From NCBI GenBank assembly GCA_963920575.1, contig OY986965.1:126501-190500 (forward strand): a stretch of 64,000 nt of DNA, given 5' to 3'. The notes below the pieces were generated by a model. The model was not told the DNA's origin, ran no database searches, and saw only the letters and a list, made by a program, of their open reading frames with translations. This stretch comes from Narthecium ossifragum. Lineage: Eukaryota > Streptophyta > Magnoliopsida > Dioscoreales > Nartheciaceae. The position numbers and the translations under genes are program-made. The stretch's first letter is position 1, and every line of letters starts with the position of its first letter. Shown here piece by piece: positions 46,201-60,904 of this stretch.

Positions 46201-46915
46201 ATCGGAAATAAGAAAGAAAAAAAGGAGTATATAAAGCAGAATTCAAACGAAAAGAGTAGACTTAGAAAAATCCACCTTCGCCAGGGTAACAAAAGTCGCT
46301 CTGGTAATTGGAGGGCGTATGACTCCCAAATCCCCTATGGCGGTGACGGCTGCTCCCATCTTCCGCGTCGCTGCTGCTCCCGACGCTCATCGATTCCCTA
46401 GGATCAAAGAATTCATCCTCCTCCTCCTCGCCATCGCTATCATCTTCTCCTTTTTGTTGCTCCCCACTCACCTCCACATCGAATCCATCCTCCTCCTTCC
46501 CTTCCCCTGTAACTTCTTCCCTGCCGCCTTGGACGACGGCTGTTGCTTCAGCGGATGGAGTCTCATCCGTTCGATCCGAATCGGATTTTTGTTGGTTTTC
46601 AGACGCGTCCACAGGGCTCGGGGCGACAGAGGAGGGGGCGCGGCGCTTGTGGTTGAGGACATAGGGTGAGGGAGCGTCGGGCGTGGGTGATGAGCCAGGG
46701 ATCGACGCCGGCTCCGGTGTCGCGTACAGCGCCGGAGATATGTAGTACGCCTTCCACGGGGCCACCGCTGCTGTTGAGCTGCCGATGTTGTCGTTCTTCT
46801 TCTCGTTGCTGCTGTGCAGGCCTTGTTGGCGGAGACGTGAGGGTTTCTTGGTAGGAGAAGCTCCTTCGCCAGCGTGAAGCAGACTATCCAAGGAAGTGGC
46901 TGTGATGGTAGACAT
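43241..46915 (-). CDS. Coiled-coil, tail-anchored protein of unknown function, 3 exons, 399 aa
   Basis: Exons 46915-46276, 44639-44211 and 43371-43241 have GT-AG borders and join in phase to 400 codons including the stop. Residues 1-213 are disordered: Ser/Pro-rich, then strongly acidic (DDSDGEEEEDEFFDPRESMS). The middle exon (about 214-356) is helical and heptad-like (MRALRCSLSEEIGRCRKAEE; VERAIAQAEAEAVAEAVIDA; EISRLRDRLQYYEAVNHSMS). The last exon has a basic patch (ARQQRLRWKARRK) followed by a single hydrophobic segment (WIWGCIGLSITIGASLLC) and a short tail, typical of a C-terminal membrane anchor. No catalytic motif was seen. I do not recognise a named family; an ER or outer-envelope tether is only a guess. 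The intron of about 1.6 kb (44640-46275) shows no other gene. Confidence 0.8.
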
Positions 46916-48308
46916 CGTTCCGCAGCTAGGTATGGCTACCGTTCCCAGCGAGAAGAAGCCATGAAACTATAAATTGGAAGGAAGGGATGGGTTTGTTTGT
47001 TTGTTTGTTTGTTTGGGGCGCAAGCACTGTTGTAAAAAAAATTCCAAGGCTTGGGGCGGAAGCAATCAATGGGAAGCTCTCTCTTCGTTCCTCTCTCTCT
47101 CTCTCTCTCTCTCCCCCTTCCAGAGGCCAAAAAAAAGATACTGGATTTGTTGGTGAGACTTGAGAGGAGGGAGGGAGGCTTGGGGAAGGGGTCGAAGAAG
47201 CGCGACACACAGGTAATCAAAATATGCCGAACCCGATGACCGGGTTTTATCATTAGGGTTTTCCCTTTGAATGAGCCGGGAAAGCTTCGGATTCGGAATC
47301 CGGGTCTGGGTCTGGGTCCCATCCACCCAACAATTCAAATCGTTGTCGTGTTGGGCGCCGGCGTGGACCAAACGGCATTGCCCCAGACGACTTTACTTTT
47401 CTTAATAAATTTGGACCTAGCAAGGAACAACCATGTTCCCGATATTTTAATTATTTTGCCTTCTTTAGAACAAGAGCGACCTGGGTTCCTACTTGTTTTA
47501 CTACGATTTTTCCTACTAGACTACCTTTTTTTTTCCGTTACAATTACTCTGGTATTAATATCTATAATAACACTCCGCAGGACTCGCTCAGCATATTCCA
47601 AGCTAATTTCGAAATTCGAATAATTTCATAATTCACTCCACGTGCTCTCTTCGTCTTCGTTAATGAACGGTGGAGTGAGTCACGAAAAGTCCGAATTATG
47701 ACAGTTAAGTGGTGGAGTTTAAGTCTGGAATGACGTAAGAATCGATTTACCCTCCCTCCCTCCCTAAGACCAATGTGTCGATTCGTCTAGACCTTATTCT
47801 TGTTGGCTCGACCTACACTCCACTCCCTAGATGTCTTATGTTTATATTGTTCATGTCCTGATGTCCAGCGGGAAAATAATCTATCGGGCGAATTTTATTG
47901 CGAGAGGTGCGCTGCGCAGCCTCTTTTTTTTTTTGGAGGTAGCCTGGGCGCTTGATCTGATGATGTAGGGCTTAACTTTTCAAAAAGGAGCTAGCTAGAC
48001 TCCTAGATGGGCAATAAGTTTCTTTTTATACCAGCCAGATTTTTTATTTGAAATAGGACCAACAAGTTCATCTCTATAATATTTAGCTGAAATATGATGA
48101 TTTTCTAATGCGTATTCTGGGCATGTATCAGACCAGTAAATGGGTATATAAGCGTGTAACTTTTGGTGTCAAAATACCAAAAAAAAAAAAAAAATCTAGT
48201 GTATATCTTAGGGTAATTTTAGGTGCATCAACCTTATTGTTGTCTTCATCTCATTAAAAAAACCTTATTGTTGTCCGCACATGTGAGAAATCATCGAGAG
48301 AGTTTGTG
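46916..48308. other. Upstream region of the 399-aa protein gene and intergenic DNA
   Basis: 46916-47240 is the likely 5' UTR and promoter on the minus strand, with (TTTG)n near 46992-47015 and (CT)n near 47090-47113. 47240-48308 shows no gene. 48180-48194 is an A-tract. Confidence 0.45.
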
Positions 48309-48820
48309 TAGGGGTGGCAATTTGACCCATAACCCGCGAACCCGACCCGACCCAACCCGAATTTCACGGGTTTGGGTTTAGGAGGCTAACCCGTGACCCG
48401 TGACCCGTGACCCGAACTCGACCCGTAACCCGTTAACAACCCGCTTGACCCGTTATCCCTATATAAACTTTCTAAGTTCTAATCGGCAAAACAGAATTGT
48501 ATGATGGTGATGTTATTTTGTTTTATAAGTACTTGTTACTTGTTAAACAGGTTGTTAAACAGAAGATTATGTGTTATTTTGTTAAACATGTTATTTACAG
48601 GTTGTTAAACGGGTCAACTTGACCCGAACCCAACCCGACCCGTTTAATAAACGGGTCAGGCGGGTTGGGTCGGGTTGACCCGTTTAAAAGTGGGTCAAGT
48701 TCGGGTTGACAAAATCGACCCGTTTAGTAAACAGGTCGGGTTCGGGTTGGGATTTTTGGTCGAGATATCGGGTCTCAACCCGACCCGAACCCGACCCATC
48801 GACCCGTATTGCCGCCCCTA
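48309..48820. mobile_element. hAT-type MITE, 512 bp, with GACCCG-rich interior
   Basis: The TIR TAGGGGTGGCAAT (48309-48321) is inverted at the right end as ATTGCCGCCCCTA (48808-48820). A perfect 8-bp duplication AGTTTGTG lies at 48301-48308 and 48821-48828. TAGGGGTGGCAA termini and 8-bp duplications are typical of hAT elements. The interior carries many GACCCGT/ACGGGTC words in both directions, so the element can fold extensively. No transposase. Confidence 0.92.
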
Positions 48821-48850
48821 AGTTTGTGTTAATAACGAGTCTTTTTTTTT

Positions 48851-49300
48851 AAGTGTAATTTTATATTTGGTACATGTAAAATATGTGAGTTATCACTTGA
48901 GTATCTGAACTTTTCTATTTACAAAATTAGTACCTCAAGTATCAATACCGTAACAAATTGATCAGAAGCTCGAACAGAGTCAAAATTCTAACGAAAAACT
49001 AGTCACATGACTCGCACGTGACCAGTGGTAGAAAAGCTCATGTGCTTAAGTGGTAACTCACGTATTTTATAGGTATAAAATGTGAAATTTAGCCGATAGA
49101 TACTCAAGTTATAACCAACAAAAAATCACTCACGTGATATCACATGAACGGAATACCATCAATTGAGGAGAACAACAACCAACGATAAGTACTATATTGG
49201 TAAGTTAAGTTGCTTAAGGTACCAATTTTGTAAATAGAAAAACTTAGATAGTCAAGTGTAACTTATATATTTTACACTTATCAAATAAGAAATTTAACTT
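48851..49300. repeat. Foldback repeat with about 95-bp arms
   Basis: Left arm 48851-48945 (contains CTTTTCTATTTACAAAATTAG) pairs with 49206-49300 (contains the reverse complement of CTATTTACAAAATTGGTACC). It lies 22 bp from the hAT MITE duplication. Probably an unclassified MITE; I could not settle the target duplication. Confidence 0.65.
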
Positions 49301-49943
49301 TTTATTATTATTAGTTAAGTACAAGGCCACGCAACAACGCCTACTTACCTACCAGCGTGCATTAGATAGAATATTCATTGTTATATGTGCATGTGAGAAG
49401 CTATAGAGGGTGTGTGTTAACAGGCTATAGACGGTGCGTGTTAATTTCGCCAAATTTCAGTCATCAATTGTTAAGATAAATTTATTTGGTTTTGGTTTTG
49501 ATTTTGGTTTTGGTTTGCCAAATAAAAACTAGCCGAATTAATAGAAAATAAAAGATAAAAAAACCGCCAGGAAGAGGGAAGGTCACACCAGCCATGTCAA
49601 CCCGGGTCGCACAGAACCAACTCAATCCTACAACCAACCAACGAGCTAGGCATTAGGAATTGAGGATTAGGAATTGGGAATTAGGAATTAGGAATTAGGA
49701 ACAAGATGGAGCTCTAATGGGAGAGACAGCTCCGCCCCGCCCCGCCCGTGAGAGCCAATCGTGACTGTATTGCCCCCGCCGCTCGAGGAACCCATGCCCA
49801 TGTGGGTCGACTCGTTGTATATCGTCCATCATTCCTCGGGTAGGCAGCTTCACAAGCAGTAGGAAGCTCCAATACTATTCACAAGCCCTAGAACTACAAC
49901 AAGAAGGCGGCGGCGGTCGGATCCTGAGGCAGAAGGCGGCGTC
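49301..49943. other. COQ5 upstream region with a TTAGGAA-type heptamer tract
   Basis: 49652-49701 has about seven ATTAGGAATT-type units. 49731-49749 is CCGCCCCGCC-rich, and an inverted-CCAAT-context GCCAATCG lies near 49755. These GC-box-like and CCAAT-like words fit a TATA-less housekeeping promoter for the gene starting at 49944. Confidence 0.45.
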
Positions 49944-54994
<5,051 letters not shown>

Positions 54995-56910
54995 GGAGAG
55001 CTTGTTTACCCTTTCTCTTTTGTGGTGTTACAGATTCTAGAATTTGATGGCTTACTGGCTCATAACAAGCAACCTGCTGGCCATGACTACTTGGGATTTG
55101 TATCTCAAGTCCAACTCATTGGCTGAATTTGACTAATAAGGAGTTTATCTTGTGCCATAAATGGGAACTTGTTATAAGTACCTTTAATTTAGGGGCTGTT
55201 TGGTTGGGGTGTATCCGGGTGTATCGCACGATGCACCCTCATACCCCGATCCCTCGTTTGGTTCGGACGGTGCATCACACGACACATAAATTTTCAATTG
55301 ATTTCGTGCATCCTATGAAACGGCCAAAATGGCCGTTTCATACGATGCACCCTCACACAAGCTCTTCACTGGTGAACCCGGCACTGACCCTTCATCAAGG
55401 ATGTCATCTCTCCCAGCTCCCTGGCATCTCCCAAGCTCCTCACCAGCGAATCCACTCCAGTGAGGACTCCACCTCCACCCTTCTCAACCCCGTCTAGTTC
55501 CAGATTTGATCGTCTCGTCGATCGGTGACCCTTCTCCAACCGTGACCAAGCGTGATCCGCCAACCACCTCCCTCCGTTGCTTGTATTTTCTGTAAGAGAT
55601 TGATCTCGATGTACTTGAACTTCTTGTGGATTAAAACCAGGTTGAAAAACATCTCATGTACTTGAACTTGACATGAATTAAATCCAGGTGGGGATACATC
55701 CCATGTTCCTATTGTATACAATTATCTGTTTTTTTTATTGTATTTCAACTGCTTCAGCTTGTTAAGCACATAGATTTGAATACAGCTGTGACAGATATGC
55801 TACAGAGATATGTTGAGTGATTATTCTCAGCAAATATAATTGAGTTCATCTACTTATATATGCTAAGAACAATATCTTTACAATCGAGAGCAATTGAGAA
55901 CAATTTCAATTGAATGCATCAATTGAATATAAGTTGCAAAACTTGATCATTCAACATTCAGAAGAATACATCAATATAACACAACTTAACGCTTTCATAT
56001 CATTCAAAATTAAATTTCATACAACTGAACACAACTGAATACATCAATTGAACACTTTCATATCAATCAAAAATAGTACTAGAGCACATAACTTTAGTCT
56101 CATACAAAACTAAATCATATAACTGCCATCAAAGCCATCACCCATCAATTGTAGATACATTTGATACAAGCTTTCAGTTGCATTTTCAGTAAGGAATCCA
56201 TTACCCTTGATGCAGGACATATTTTTGGGAGAAACCCTTGATGCAGTATTCATGGCTATCATCCACAACCTGCTGATCACTGTCATACACAAGATAAAAC
56301 ACCCACACCAAATCTTTTTTAAGAAAACAAACCATAGATTTGATTCATAGATGAGCCAAAGAACCAATTTTTACACTCACAGCACCTTGTCCAGTTCATT
56401 GAGGAGCCTCTTGGAATCCTGGAGATGCTGCATCTGTGTGAATTGCTCATCCTGGAGCCTATCAGAATCATTGAGGGTTGAGGGTTGCCAGGGGCGACAT
56501 TGGTCAGCGGAGAATTGGCGGCAGCGCTCTAGGGTGGAGAGAGTTGCGACGGGGCGATGGCGAAAAAGGGAGGATGGGGCGTGCCAACGCGATGGCGAAG
56601 AAGGGAGGACGGGGCGAGGGAGGCCGGGACTAGCGAGGCGCGCTCTCTCTCTGGGCTGTTTTAGAAAACAGAAAATGAAAGCGGAAAACATTTTCCAAAA
56701 CCAAACAAAGGGTAGTATGACGGGGATGTGATTTGTTTTTGTTATTATAATATCCAAAGGTAGTATTTTTTGAGCCGCAACAGGGACAGACAATCGGTTG
56801 GCTGTGCGGCCGGGGGGCCATCACCGACGGTGGATGGGAGTAGGTGATCAGCTGGTCAAATCATATATATAAGAATATATAAATAGAAACATATGTCAGT
56901 TACTGATTAA
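54995..56910. other. Intergenic DNA right of COQ5, with transposon-like ends
   Basis: 54995-55190 is the COQ5 3' UTR region. GGGGCTGTTTGGTTGGGGTG near 55193 and AACCAAACAAAGGG near 56700 look like ends of Harbinger- or hAT-type insertions, but they do not match well enough to define one element. 55745-56100 is rich in AATTGA phrases, and 56460-56650 is a GC-rich block. No gene was recognised. Confidence 0.4.
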
Positions 56911-57264
56911 CCCACTGCCGTTGGGACCACAGGAAAGGTGAAGGAGGTGGCGGAGAAGACAACTGGGTATGCCACAGACAAGGCAAAGGAGACAGCAGCA
57001 GGGGCTGCAGAGAAGACGAGGGACACTGCAGCTGGGACTATAGAGACGGTGAAGGAGTCTGCGAAGAAGACCGCTGGGTATGCAACAGAGAAGGCGAAAT
57101 AGGCAGCGAAGAGGGCTGCAGAGAAACTCCAGCAGGCCAAAGAGAAAGCGGAGTTGACGGCCAAGGAGGGATACGAGTCCGCCAAATCAAAGGCCGCCGA
57201 GACGCTAGGTGCAGCAAAAGAACGTACAGTGGGTGGAGGACATAAACGAGAAGAGGAACTGTGA
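56911..57264 (+). pseudogene. LEA group 3 protein fragment with an in-frame stop
   Basis: After a TAA at 56908-56910 the frame reads TAVGTTGKVKEVAEKTTGYA, then TDKAKETAAGAAEKTRDTAA and so on to ETLGAAKER and a TGA at 57262-57264. The Lys/Ala/Glu/Thr 11-mer pattern is typical of group 3 late embryogenesis abundant proteins, desiccation protectants. An in-frame TAG after TEKAK (near 57102) and the lack of a start codon mark it as a remnant. A copia-like LTR region follows directly. Confidence 0.8.
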
Positions 57265-57289
57265 GACCGAGGGGTCTCTCTTAAGTTGT

Positions 57290-58875
57290 CTTGGCCCAAC
57301 TTCGCTTGTCTAGGAAGGATTGAACTGTTGAAGTTTTTCAAAATATGGTTTTGGTTTTTTGTGAATAGACATCTTTTCATGAAGCATCCATTCATGAATA
57401 TACACCTATTCACAAGCATCTCTTTATGTTTAAACATGAAAAGGCATGTTTTCATTAGTGTTCATACATATAAACAACATGAAGAAGTGCCTTTTCAAAG
57501 GCACCTCCTCATGTGATAACTACCTCACTCTATAAATAGCCTTCATGTCAAATCCGAAAATGCCTTTTTTTGAAATTCAGTTTATTTTCTTCTCATCTTC
57601 TATTTGAAGGTTTTCATGTCTCTAAGTTGCTGGAATAGAAATCTCAATTAAGGGAGTTCGAGTTTGACTTTGTTAGTGCATAATCTTGTCAAACATCGAT
57701 CTAAGATCGGGCTTCATTGTATCCTGGAGGCGAATTTCCTGCAACCCTGGTGCACATCACTAGATTCTTAGTGGTGGGGGCAAATATCGTCTTAAGGAAA
57801 GCGACGACGTAATGCGCCTTGAAGCATCTTCTTTCCATCGACATTGACGTTCGAGTTCTTTTGCCGGGTTCATTCTTCTACGAGGAGATCTAAACCAATA
57901 ATCTTAAGACGATATTTCATCAATGGCACCTCAACCATTGAAGGAACTTGCTGCAGATTTTTCTAAGCTTGAAAGATTTGATGGAACAAGATTTAGAAGA
58001 TGGCAAAAGAAGATGCACTTCCTTCTCGCTGGACTAAAGGTCGCTTACGTGCTTGCAACTCCAAAACCTATGGAGTATGAACATGAAACAGCCGCTGAAA
58101 AACATGATAGAACGAAATGGGAGGAAGATGACTACATTTGTAAAGGGCATATTTGCAATGCTATGGTGGACTCTCTCTTCGATATCTATCAAAGCAAACC
58201 AACGGCCAAAGATGTATGTGATGCTCTTGAATCTAAGTACCTTTTGGAGGACGCAACGAGTAAGAGGTTTCTTGCATCTAAATTTATGAATTACAAGATA
58301 GTTGATTCTAGGCCTGTCATAGAGTAATTCAATGAAATTCTGCACATCCTAGACCAGATCAATCAACATGATATGAAAATGGATGAAAATATTATTGTTT
58401 CATCTATTATTGATAAGCTTCCTTCATCATGGAAAGAGCAAAGAAAACTTTTTAAACATAAGGAGGAGGAAATGTCCCTTGATCAACTGGGACAACATCT
58501 TCAGGTTGAAGAAGTATGAAGACTTAAGGAAAGTCTTGAGGAGGCTGGTCTCCAATCCTCAAAAGTGCTCGTGATGGAAGAAGATAAAGGCAAACATCCC
58601 TCTCATGCCAATAAATCAAATCAGAAGAGGAAGAATTTTGGCCAAAATCAAGGTCAAAATAAGAAGTTCAAAGGTGCTTGTTATCATTGTGGCAAGCCAG
58701 GGCATTACAAGAGTGATTGCCGTTTTCTCAAGAAGAAACAACAAGAATTTGACTACAAGGTAAAGTTTGTTGCTATGATCTTGGAGATCAACAAGCTTGA
58801 AGACTATGATTCATGGTGGATCGATTCCGGAGCAACAAGACATGTATGCAAAGACAAGAGTCTTTTCAAGACTTA
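57290..58875 (+). mobile_element. Defective Ty1/copia element, copy 1 (LTR-like 5' region, gag, start of protease)
   Basis: 57326-57900 looks like LTR plus leader, with a TATA box CTATAAATAGC at 57530-57540. The gag frame starts at the ATG at 57923 (MAPQPLKELAADFSKLERFD). It continues through a UBN2-type gag domain, the zinc knuckle CYHCGKPGHYKSDC and the start of the aspartic protease (WWIDSGATRHVCKDKS), then breaks at TYIY. An in-frame TAG follows SRPVIE and a TGA follows LQVEEV, so it is inactive. Integrase and reverse transcriptase are absent. The right border is a foldback repeat. Confidence 0.88.
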
Positions 58876-59430
58876 TATCTATTAACATATATCAAGAAAA
58901 GGTTTAGCAGATAGGAATGATTATGTACCTGCATTTTGTAATTCCTGTTAGACTATATATCTATTAACTCCTTTTCCCAAAGACTTAAGCTTTTGGGTTG
59001 AATGGTTAGAGTGTCTCCCATGGTATCAGAGCTCTTGGGTTCAAACCTTACTCCCTTCAATAGTCGCATCAGCCTATATGACCGTGGAATCGTCTAAACT
59101 TGTATGATCGTGGAATCGGTCATTTCTGCACGGGAGATTCTGGCTTGACAATCATGTTTTATTGAATGTCTCTTCTTAACGTCTAAGCCAGAATCTCCAT
59201 TGCAGAAAGGACCGATTTCACGGTCATTCAGGCTGAGCCGATTCCACGATTATATAGGCTGAGATGACTATTGGAGGGAGTAAGGTTTGAACCTAAAACC
59301 TCTGCTCTGATACCACGATCATAAGTCTTTGGGAAAAGGGAGAGTTAATGGATATATAGTCTAACATGAAGTACAAAATGCAGGTACATAATGATTTCTA
59401 AATGCTAAATCTTTTCTTGATATATGTTTG
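58876..59430. repeat. Foldback repeat with inverted tRNA-like/PBS-like arms (copy 1)
   Basis: The arms start ACATATATCAAGAAAAG near 58886 and end with its inverse near 59428, about 190 bp each. Each arm carries TGGTATCAGAGC (59021-59032) or its inverse (59304-59315). That word is complementary to the 3' end of initiator tRNA-Met and is the usual copia primer-binding site. It sits between an A-box-like TGGTTAGAGTG and a B-box-like GGGTTCAAACC, so a pair of inverted tRNA-derived repeats is the alternative. The loop differs from that of copy 2. Confidence 0.75.
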
Positions 59431-60282
59431 GTAACTAAAATTTTTAGCATGTGTTTTTGGAAACAACTTAATATCTACTAGCAGTGAACTATCAGCTTCA
59501 AATGTCTTGACAGATTGCAGAGCAAGATTGAGTCCTGGCCGGTTTGGAAAGCCGCAGGCTTATTGTGTTCTTACTTTCTTTGACTAAGAATTACGGAAAC
59601 TCTTTTTTGAAATAAATAGAAGGACAGTAATTCTTCTGTGAGGCGTTAAGTTGTCGCATTCTCTCAGTTAATTCTTTGTCTATGCTCTAAATTATTTATT
59701 GTAGCTTGTCATGAATTTCCAAATCAAACATGGAGCTAACGAAGCAACTATTTTAGGATATTGATACACGCTCGAATAAAAGTAACATGCGTCACCTTTC
59801 TTATGCAAGCCTTTTAACTTTATATCTTTCTTCTCTCCTTCCAGCTTGTTGTCTCTTAACCAGATCCTTCAGAGTGAGTCTGAACTCTTTGTTCTACAAA
59901 AATCCTTATGTTTCTTTATTGCATATTTGAAGGGCAATGATCCCATTCACCATCAGTTGCTCATTTCGACCTCTGCCATCCAAAATATGACCTGTGATAT
60001 GATGCTATGGCTATGGATTATTGATTCTTTTTCGAATACAAAAAATTATGCTAAAAATGAGAATTATTTTCATCGTTGTACTAGTTCAGTTCCATTTCAT
60101 TTGCTCGGATTCTGTCAGTAGCTGTCCTATTTCCCAACATGAAATGCTTTGATCTTGTCTGCTAGTGACCCCGTAAGAAATATAATGCACATATGTATCA
60201 ATATTTCATGACTGTATCAATATTTCGTGACTGCTTCTCCACTTTGTAACTCTCTCCTGACTTCTCCAATATGCATTGACAG
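59431..60282. other. Intron-like DNA before the SIP1 exon
   Basis: AT-rich, without recognisable exons. I searched it for the NPAN-containing exon that should precede the SIP1 exon and did not find it. Confidence 0.4.
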
Positions 60283-60432
60283 GCATTTGGCTGGGCCTAT
60301 GTCAACAACCGCCATAATACCTGGGAGCAGTTCTACGTTTACTGGATTTGCCCCTTCGTTGGCGCCATTCTGGCTGCTGTGGTTTTTAGGGCTCTCTTTC
60401 GACGGCCTGCTGCGAAAGTTAAAAAGGCCTGA
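60283..60432 (+). pseudogene. Aquaporin SIP1, isolated last exon
   Basis: An AG acceptor (60281-60282) opens a 150-nt exon encoding AFGWAYVNNRHNTWEQFYVY, then WICPFVGAILAAVVFRALFR and a Lys-rich tail with TGA. This is the last membrane helix and C-terminus of the small basic intrinsic protein SIP1, an ER aquaporin. It begins right after the second NPA box, which is not in this window. The exon itself is undamaged. With the copia copy and LEA remnant upstream and no other SIP exons back to COQ5, it is best read as an orphan exon. Confidence 0.8.
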
Positions 60433-60701
60433 TAGCACAACGAAAGTTGGTGATTTGGTTGCTATTTGAGAGGCTAGTAGGAAATAAACCAGAAACGCTG
60501 AAATCATGGGTCGAAGAAAGTGAGCTTTTCATGCTGTCACCAATGTTATGAGTGGATTCTGAATTTAGTTTGTACTTAAGCTTTAGATAATTTATCTTTT
60601 GGTTCCGTGAATTGCCAGCTATCCGTCTGCCAGCTTATCTGAATTAGTTATTGTTATTATTTCTCTCTCTCTTTCTCTCTCTTTATATATATACTAGTAC
60701 T

Positions 60702-60885
60702 CAATTTTTAGTTATTATTAATATAAAATTTTAACAAACTCCCTGTAGTTTGTCTGGTTAGACGACTGTGTTGACCCGTAGGTGGTCCAGGGTTCGAAGG
60801 TTGGTCATTTTTTAATATATATAAAGAAACTTAGGGGATATGAATTAATGCAGGTTAACCCTTATTGCTCCTTATAAGGTTGATA
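60702..60885 (+). repeat. tRNA-related (SINE-like) repeat, copy B
   Basis: Plus-strand copy of the repeat at 19841-20078. A-box-like TAGTTTGTCTGG (60746-60757) and B-box-like GGTTCGAAGG (60791-60800) are spaced as in a tRNA. It ends near CCTTATAAGGTTGAT, a phrase also seen near 30034, 35269 and 36945. Confidence 0.5.
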
Positions 60886-60904
60886 TATATACTAGTGTCG
60901 TCCC

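Noticed and set aside
55193..56715. A single Harbinger/hAT element from GGGGCTGTTTGG to CCAAACAAAGGG
   Set aside because: The two ends are not good inverted copies and no target duplication was found; probably two different insertions.
58034..58345. Minus-strand open frame across the copia gag
   Set aside because: Antisense shadow; the same frame recurs in copy 2 only because the gag is duplicated.
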